In this document: one piece after another, positions 41,806 through 46,702 of the stretch | Layout: every line of letters starts with the position of its first letter | How positions within the stretch are numbered: the first letter of the stretch is position 1 | Source of the DNA: Ectothiorhodospiraceae bacterium WFHF3C12 | Lineage (GTDB): Bacteria > Pseudomonadota > Gammaproteobacteria > Nitrococcales > Nitrococcaceae | Length of the DNA stretch: 46,702 nt | Direction of reading: 5' to 3' | NCBI GenBank assembly: GCA_013519935.1 | Contig: JACDUA010000033.1 | Coordinates: 1-46,702, forward strand | Notes under the pieces: generated by a model | Database searches by the model: none | What the model saw: only the letters and a program-made list of their open reading frames with translations | What the model was told of the DNA's origin: nothing | Translations under genes and position numbers: made by a program

Positions 41806-43260
41806 TTACGGGTTCGGGCTGCCGGGCAGCGGGGTGTTCAGGTACGGGAACGCGGTGGCGAAGTCCGTGGCGTCGACGATGGCGCCGTCGGTGAAAGGGG
41901 CGTCCCTGTTGGGGGCGTCCGGCAGCAGGGCGCCCATGGCCACGCGCAGGCTGATGTCGACCACGTCGTCACCCGGCCGGCGGCCGTTGGGGAAGCCGGC
42001 GTTGTCGCCGGCCAGGGCGCCGAGACTGTTCTGCGAGGCGGCGGCCACCGGACTGACCGAGGTGTTGAGCCGCAGCATCTCGGCCGGGGTGACGTCCGCC
42101 GGCTGGTTGACGCCGTCCAGGCCGGTGAGAAACGCCGACACCAGGTCCTGGCGCGGGAACGTGTTGGGCGCCTCGGCCCCGGCGCTGGCGAAGAGGATCT
42201 CCAGCAGCTCCGGCAGGGTGGGGTTGGTGACGTACCGGGCGAACTGAGCGTCGTCCATGGGCTCGCTGGCGTTGAAGCGGTCCTTGTCCTTGCGGCCGAT
42301 GACCACCTCGTTGACCAGGGGCATGCCCAGCCGTGAGACCTGGGTCCAGGCGCCGCCGTTGACCGCGGCATCGCGTCCGCCGTTGGCGGCGTCCGGAGCG
42401 GGGTTGAGCACCCGGGCCTGGGGCAGGCTGGCGGTGGTCCACACGCCGATGACCGGCTCGCCGGAGGCGGTAAGGCACTCGACCGGCGCCTCGATGGCGA
42501 GGGAAGTTACGTTGGTGTCGGCGATGACGTTGCTCTCGCCGTCGCGCGGGCCCAGGGGATCGGTGTTCACCAGGTCGAAGACTTCGCCCAGATTCACGGC
42601 GAAGCTCTCCTGGCGCTGGCCGACGAACAGCCGTCCGGCGCCGCTGCAACCCGGAATGTTGACCGGGTAAACGTGGTTGCCGGCATAGGCCGCGTAGTCG
42701 CTGATGGACTTCTGGCCGATGTTGTCCACCGGGCGGATGAACGTATCGTCTCCGGTGTCCATGTTGAGCACGGCGTCAGTGGTGCCGGTGCGGCGGTCCC
42801 CGCGCACGACGTCCAGGGTGTAGGTCTGCCGTGCGGTGACGTTACCGACATCCCAGCTATTGGGACCGATCCCGCCGATATTCTTGAGCGGCACGGACAC
42901 CATCTCGCCGCCGGCGTCCACCTGCAGGTCGTTGGTGACCGTCTCGAAGTCGAACTGGAAGGTAAGGTCCTCGACGGCGTCGCCGTCGTTGTCGACGTGG
43001 ATCTCGTATACCGCGTCGTCCTCCAGCGGGTAGTAGTTCGGTCCGCCGTACGGGCCCTGCAGGGGCTGGTAGTTGGCGATGAGGGTGACGTAACCGCTGC
43101 GCCCGCTCTCGTAGCTGCGGAAGGCGTACAGGTCGGTGGCGTCCACCTTGGGCAGGGTTGAGATGAACGGCGCCTCGCGGTGACTGGCGCTCTGGGCACT
43201 GCCCGCGCCGAGCGCGAGCGCGAGTGCGGTTGCTGTGGTGACTAGCCTTGATGATTCCAT
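41806..43260 (-). CDS. secreted DUF4331-family protein
   Basis: 484 residues from the ATG at 43260 (GGAGGATTCGTC upstream). The signal peptide ends near GSAQSA. The mature start SHREAPFISTLPKVDATDLYAFRSYESG is the family hallmark. Later regions are YPLEDDAVYEIHVDNDGDAVEDLTFQF, an Asp-rich (DNDGD) calcium-like loop, and the C-terminal PLVNEVVIGRKDKDRFNASEPMDDAQF and GRRPGDDVVDISLRV. Function of DUF4331 is unknown. It heads the operon with the small lipoprotein and has the ECF-type motif in its leader. Confidence 0.92.
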   Translation of the reverse strand: MESSRLVTTATALALALGAGSAQSASHREAPFISTLPKVDATDLYAFRSYESGRSGYVTLIANYQPLQGPYGGPNYYPLEDDAVYEIHVDNDGDAVEDLTFQFDFETVTNDLQVDAGGEMVSVPLKNIGGIGPNSWDVGNVTARQTYTLDVVRGDRRTGTTDAVLNMDTGDDTFIRPVDNIGQKSISDYAAYAGNHVYPVNIPGCSGAGRLFVGQRQESFAVNLGEVFDLVNTDPLGPRDGESNVIADTNVTSLAIEAPVECLTASGEPVIGVWTTASLPQARVLNPAPDAANGGRDAAVNGGAWTQVSRLGMPLVNEVVIGRKDKDRFNASEPMDDAQFARYVTNPTLPELLEILFASAGAEAPNTFPRQDLVSAFLTGLDGVNQPADVTPAEMLRLNTSVSPVAAASQNSLGALAGDNAGFPNGRRPGDDVVDISLRVAMGALLPDAPNRDAPFTDGAIVDATDFATAFPYLNTPLPGSPNP

Positions 43261-43303
43261 GACGAATCCTCCGGTTTGTTCCGCGAACGGCGGTGATGCG
43301 GTA

Positions 43304-43336
43304 GGGGATACGTCGTCCGGCACGTTCTGGATGCAG
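43304..43336 (-). promoter_or_regulatory. putative ECF-sigma promoter of the DUF4331 operon
   Basis: Minus strand: CTGCATCCAG (43336-43327), 11 bp and CGACGTATCCCC (43315-43304), about 45 nt before the DUF4331 ATG. Shared with 40162-40194. ATCC as a -35 and CGTAT-like -10 are in the style of group IV sigma promoters. Confidence 0.65.
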
Positions 43337-43430
43337 TCGTGAACGATCCGCTGTTGCGATTGGGCTGGAGGCGGGTTCGCGAGGGCCCGACCGGGCCGCT
43401 CATCCGGCCCGGCTGGGGTCTGGCCCGGGG

Positions 43431-44378
43431 TCATTCCGTGAAGGTCACGGGCTCCCGCGGGCTCCGGTCAACCGAGAAGGAGAAGAGGTCCGGCCGCGCG
43501 TAATGGCCGCAGACGTCGAGTGATCGACGCGCGGCTTTCGCGGCGTCGTTGTCGATCTCCGCATACAGGATGCCTTTCTCGCGATACAGGGGGCCCGCCG
43601 CTATGGCTCCCATGGGCTTGACGACGACGGCATTGCCGTCGTTTATCCACTCATCGGGTTCAAAGAGCGCATCCCGCTGGGGGAAATTGTCCGGCAGGTC
43701 ATTGCCCTGCAGCGCCGTGGCCGTGCCGATGACCCAGCAGCCAGCTTCCTTGGCGATATGCCGCATGGTCGCCAGCCAGCTCTCGCTGGCGTCCCAGGTG
43801 GGGGCCACGAAGACGTCGATGTCCTGAGCGTAGAGGGCGTAGCGGGCGAGCGGCATGTACGCCTCCCAGCATATGAGGGCGCCGAGACGGCCGGCTGGCG
43901 TATCGACCACGCGCAGTCCGGACGCGTCACCCATGCCCCACACCATGCGCTCGGGATTGGTCGGCATCATCTTGCGGTGGCGGTTGAGGAGCGCGCCGTC
44001 GGGACCGATGACCACGACGGTGTTGTACAGTGTCGAGCCGCTGAACCGGCTGTCCAGCTCGTTGATGCCCAGCACGATCGTTATGCCGCGCTCCGATGCG
44101 GCATCCTGCACCGGCTGCAGATGCCCCGCGGAGAGGTCTACCGCGCTATTTCGCAGGCGTGTGTGTATTTCCCCGGATAGCGCCATGTCGCCCCCGGGGC
44201 GAAGCCGCCAGATCCACGTGGGATAACCGCCCACGTACGCCTCGGGAAAGACGATGAGAGAAGCGCCCCGGTCAGCGGCCTCTTCGATGCGGGTGAGGAC
44301 GATATCGAGGGTTCCCGGCCGGTCGAGCAATACCGGCGGTACCTGCACGACTGCAACCTGGGTAGCCATGACATCCAT
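43431..44378 (-). CDS. nitrilase-superfamily hydrolase
   Basis: 315 residues from the first ATG; an ATG three codons later is equally likely. The catalytic set is complete: E46 in FPEAYVGGYP, K136 in HRKMMPTNPERMVWG and C170 in CWEAYMPLARYALY. These motifs (YVGGYPxW, HRKxxPTxxER, CWExYMPLxR) are those of true branch-1 nitrilases (aliphatic nitrilase or cyanide hydratase side) that turn nitriles into acids and ammonia. Cytosolic. It stands alone, 170 bp upstream of the DUF4331 operon in the same direction. Confidence 0.92.
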   Translation of the reverse strand: MDVMATQVAVVQVPPVLLDRPGTLDIVLTRIEEAADRGASLIVFPEAYVGGYPTWIWRLRPGGDMALSGEIHTRLRNSAVDLSAGHLQPVQDAASERGITIVLGINELDSRFSGSTLYNTVVVIGPDGALLNRHRKMMPTNPERMVWGMGDASGLRVVDTPAGRLGALICWEAYMPLARYALYAQDIDVFVAPTWDASESWLATMRHIAKEAGCWVIGTATALQGNDLPDNFPQRDALFEPDEWINDGNAVVVKPMGAIAAGPLYREKGILYAEIDNDAAKAARRSLDVCGHYARPDLFSFSVDRSPREPVTFTE

Positions 44379-44624
44379 CCCGCACCTTGAGTGAGCCTGG
44401 CTTGACTCTACGCCCTTTCCCGCGGAGGCATCGGTTTATTCACTCATGGGGAGTTACCGGCTGGCGGTGACAGCGGGGCCGACCGGTACAGGCGGGAGGG
44501 TTGAGCCCGGGCTCGCGGACGGGGTGGTCGCACGGCGCGGCACCGGTTCCGGCTCCTTTCTGACGCCACGGGAAGACGCCCGACGGTGCCGGGATGATGG
44601 CCGGCCGCCAGTCGAGGGCCAGCC

Positions 44625-45245
44625 TCAGACCCTGGCGATCACGTACGCCCCGGCACCAGCCAGAACGCCGCCTGCCGCCGTTCGGGCATGGCGGTTCCCC
44701 GCCGTCCCGCGCAGTTGCCCCATGGCCTGACGCGCCCCGACCGCGTAGGCGGCCTTTACGCCCCCCACGGTCACCATCGTCACGGCAATGATGACGAGCA
44801 CGTCCATCGCGGCAAGGGCGGCAACGTTGAAGAGGCTCGGGAAGAGGCTCGCGTAAAAGAGGATCGCCTTCACGTCGCCCAGCGTGAGCATAAGGCCCGA
44901 GGCGGTGCTGGCCAGCAGGCTGGCTTTGCCGGCCTGGGTGGTGGCGGGCTCGGCTGGTGTTGCACGGGGACGCAGCAGGCCTATCCCCATCCAGATCAGG
45001 TAGGCCCCCGCGGCGTATTTGATCACCGCGAAGAGGCCGCCGAGGGTCTCCGCGAGCATGCCCATGCCGAACAGGGCCAGGGCGACGAACACGAGATCGC
45101 CCAGCACGATGCCGGCGGCGACGGCGAGCCCGTTGGGCACGCCGTGGGTGGCCGAACGCACGACCACCAACGCGACGCTGGTGCTGGGCATCGCGGCGAG
45201 CGCGATCATGACGAGAAAGAAGGCGACCGTGCTGGAGAGGTCCAT
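44625..45245 (-). CDS. LysE/RhtB-family exporter
   Basis: 206 residues with about six hydrophobic segments. The N-terminal FFLVMIALAAMPSTSVALVVVRSATHGVPNGLAVAAGIVLGDLVFVALALFG is the LysE signature, in which MPSTS replaces the common PGPN/PGP motif. KYAAGAYLIWMGIGLLR and GLMLTLGDVKAILFYASLFPS follow. It exports amino acids or similar small solutes. The substrate is unknown. Confidence 0.9.
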   Translation of the reverse strand: MDLSSTVAFFLVMIALAAMPSTSVALVVVRSATHGVPNGLAVAAGIVLGDLVFVALALFGMGMLAETLGGLFAVIKYAAGAYLIWMGIGLLRPRATPAEPATTQAGKASLLASTASGLMLTLGDVKAILFYASLFPSLFNVAALAAMDVLVIIAVTMVTVGGVKAAYAVGARQAMGQLRGTAGNRHARTAAGGVLAGAGAYVIARV

Positions 45246-45359
45246 CGGCCCATACTAGGCCGGACGGCCGCGCACCGCCATCGCGAGGACGCGCGAGTCC
45301 CGGGAGAGGAAGCATGGGCATCCCGCTGTGGCGGGGACTCCAAGAGCTCGGGCCGGTGG

Positions 45360-45845
45360 CTAGCGCACCTCGTCCATGACCGGCGGACACCACAGGTCGT
45401 GGGCCATGTGCAGGGGACCGGTGCCGGTCTTGGTGCCTGCCGGATCCGCATGCCACTGGCGATAGCCGAGGTTGCGGAAGAAGGCCTGGACCTCGTGCCG
45501 CTCGGGCTGGACTTCGACGCGCACGATGCCGACGCCGGCGACGAGCATGGACTGTTCCAGCCATTCGACCAGCGTGCGCCCGATACCCATCTTGCGGCGC
45601 CCCGGCCGCACCGCCAGCAGGTCCAGATGCGCCTGGTCGAAGCCGACGCGGATGAGCCCGAATCCGGCCATGGCGTTACCGACGCAGGCCACGGGCGCGA
45701 TGGTGTCCTTCCGGTGGATGGCGGCCCTCACCCGCTGCTCGGTCCATTCCCAGTCCGGGCCGCGTTCAACGAGATCCCGCGCCATGGTGGCGATCTTCGT
45801 TGCGTCCCGGGGCACGGCCAGCCTGACTGTTACATCCTGGTTCAT
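45360..45845 (-). CDS. GNAT-family N-acetyltransferase
   Basis: 161 residues. The acetyl-CoA loop is seen as LDLLAVRPGRRKMGIGRTLVEWLEQ (motif A, R/Q-x-x-G-x-G/A modified to RRKMGIG), followed by VEVQPERHEVQAFFRNLGYRQW. Substrate unknown. It lies 114 bp from the LysE gene on the same strand. Confidence 0.9.
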   Translation of the reverse strand: MNQDVTVRLAVPRDATKIATMARDLVERGPDWEWTEQRVRAAIHRKDTIAPVACVGNAMAGFGLIRVGFDQAHLDLLAVRPGRRKMGIGRTLVEWLEQSMLVAGVGIVRVEVQPERHEVQAFFRNLGYRQWHADPAGTKTGTGPLHMAHDLWCPPVMDEVR

Positions 45846-46095
45846 ACCCTGAACAATAGCCCGGGCGACGCAGGCGTCAACGTGGGAGACGCCTGGCTGG
45901 TTGCAGCCGTGGGGAGGGGGGACAGCGAAGCGTATTCCACCGTCAACGGGAGAGGGCCAGTACGATCATGAGGCGTCGTGGACCGGCAAGAGCCTGGCTT
46001 GCGGTCAGCACCGTCTCTCCCGCGGGGATGGGGCGACAGTGGCCCGGAACCGACCCGTCACCGGGCAGGCCCCGCGACTCGGCGTTCGCCGCGGG

Positions 46096-46702
46096 TCAGC
46101 GCCTTCCTGCTAGCGCCACCACCGGGCAGACCACCAGCAGCATTGCCACCATGACGGGGCCGAACGGCTGGTTCAGGGCCATGGCGGTCACGAACGCGGC
46201 CAGATAGCAGGCGATGCCGATGAGCGCGGCCAGGGTCAGCGCCCACCGCCAGCCCGGTGCGACGCGGAAAGCCGCCCACGCGGGGAGAAACACCAGCGCG
46301 AATGCCGCCATCAGGCCGATGGTGGCGGTGCCCAGCGCCATGCCCACGGCGACCGCCAGATCGAATCCGAAGTGCCAGCGCCACGCCGGTAGCCTGTTGG
46401 CGGTCTCGTCCTCGGGCGTGAACCGCGCCCGGATCAGGCGGCGGGATAGCCAGGGCAGGGCCCCGGCAAGGATCAATGCGAAGCCCGCCGCCGCTACCAG
46501 GTGACGCGGCCTCGAGAAATAGAGCTGGCCGTCGGCCAGCGCGTGGGCCATGGCCTCCCCGAGGGCCGTGTTGGCCGCCACCAGCAGGGTCGCGCCCCAG
46601 CCGAGCAGGATCATCATGCCGTAGGCGTCGTTGCCCCGGGCACCGGCCGCGCTCTTGAGGGTGGCCGCCAGAATGGCGGCAATGCCGCCGCCGACCAGGC
46701 CG
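46096..46702 (-). CDS. metal ABC transporter permease (ABC-3/ZnuB-like), 5' end outside the window
   Basis: The frame runs from the stop at 46096 to the window edge, about 202 residues. The edge part reads GLVGGGIAAILAATLKSAAGARGNDAYGMMILLGWG, so the ATG at 46617 is internal and not the start. Multiple hydrophobic helices, with GEAMAHALADGQLYFSR and WHFGFDLAVAVGMALGTATIGLMAAFALVFLPAWAAF, the latter matching the ABC-3 region that contacts the ATPase. Family members import zinc, manganese or iron. Partner ATPase and binding-protein genes would lie beyond the edge. Confidence 0.85.
   Translation of the reverse strand, partial: GLVGGGIAAILAATLKSAAGARGNDAYGMMILLGWGATLLVAANTALGEAMAHALADGQLYFSRPRHLVAAAGFALILAGALPWLSRRLIRARFTPEDETANRLPAWRWHFGFDLAVAVGMALGTATIGLMAAFALVFLPAWAAFRVAPGWRWALTLAALIGIACYLAAFVTAMALNQPFGPVMVAMLLVVCPVVALAGRR

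Overview
The window is high-GC DNA from a free-living, aerobic gammaproteobacterium. This is inferred from the E. coli-type MurB, the AMP nucleosidase, the gammaproteobacterial style of the heme-copper oxidase cluster, and the dispersed REP-like palindromes with a RAYT gene. The choline-type binding protein fits a salt-tolerant member such as the Ectothiorhodospiraceae or Halomonas-like lineages, but the family is a guess. No rRNA, tRNA or CRISPR array was seen.

Layout. 1-1114: an IS110-family insertion sequence with a roughly 130-nt leader where a bridge RNA would be expected. 1335-10496: lipid and acyl-CoA metabolism on the minus strand: a MocR regulator, two SDR dehydrogenases, a MaoC hydratase, a thiolase and an enoyl-CoA hydratase/3-hydroxyacyl-CoA dehydrogenase fusion. 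A divergent TetR regulator has two copies of a dyad in the shared promoter region. The first SDR gene is bracketed by two diverged copies of a composite non-coding repeat. 10592-12265: a higBA toxin-antitoxin pair and a RAYT transposase flanked by inverted REP-like 17-mers. Degenerate pieces of the same RAYT unit lie at about 17.3 kb and 19.7 kb. 12374-27554: a mixed region with amn, a UPF0158 protein, a Mth938-like protein, an orphan choline-type binding protein, SDR, two alpha/beta hydrolases, a zinc peptidase that has lost half its zinc ribbon, a flavin monooxygenase, murB, a truncated hemoglobin, a DUF2459 lipoprotein, an AraC regulator and a methyltransferase. 27792-28328: a phasin with its own promoter and terminator.

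29118-35774: an aa3/caa3-type cytochrome c oxidase operon. Subunit II carries two tandem cytochrome c domains, two different subunit III-like genes follow subunit I, and a subunit IV gene ends the operon. Heme O synthase (ctaB) and an unknown two-TM protein face it. 35950-37911: an ECF sigma factor with a cysteine-rich tail, divergent from a permease and a small CxxC thioredoxin. 38568-43260: a second ECF sigma/anti-sigma pair in a co-oriented cluster with a DUF4331 protein, a small lipoprotein, a 73-aa protein, an NHL propeller and a 66-aa protein. Two leaders in this cluster carry the same bipartite sequence with identical spacing (CTGMATCCAG-N11-CGACGTATYCCC), a good candidate for the promoter read by this sigma factor. 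43431-46702: a nitrilase, a LysE exporter, a GNAT acetyltransferase and the 3' part of a metal ABC permease that runs off the edge.

The strongest candidates for something undescribed are the ECF-sigma/DUF4331 regulon with its shared promoter motif, the paired composite intergenic repeats around the first SDR gene, and the sigma/permease/thioredoxin module. All start choices and functions are read by eye without database searches.
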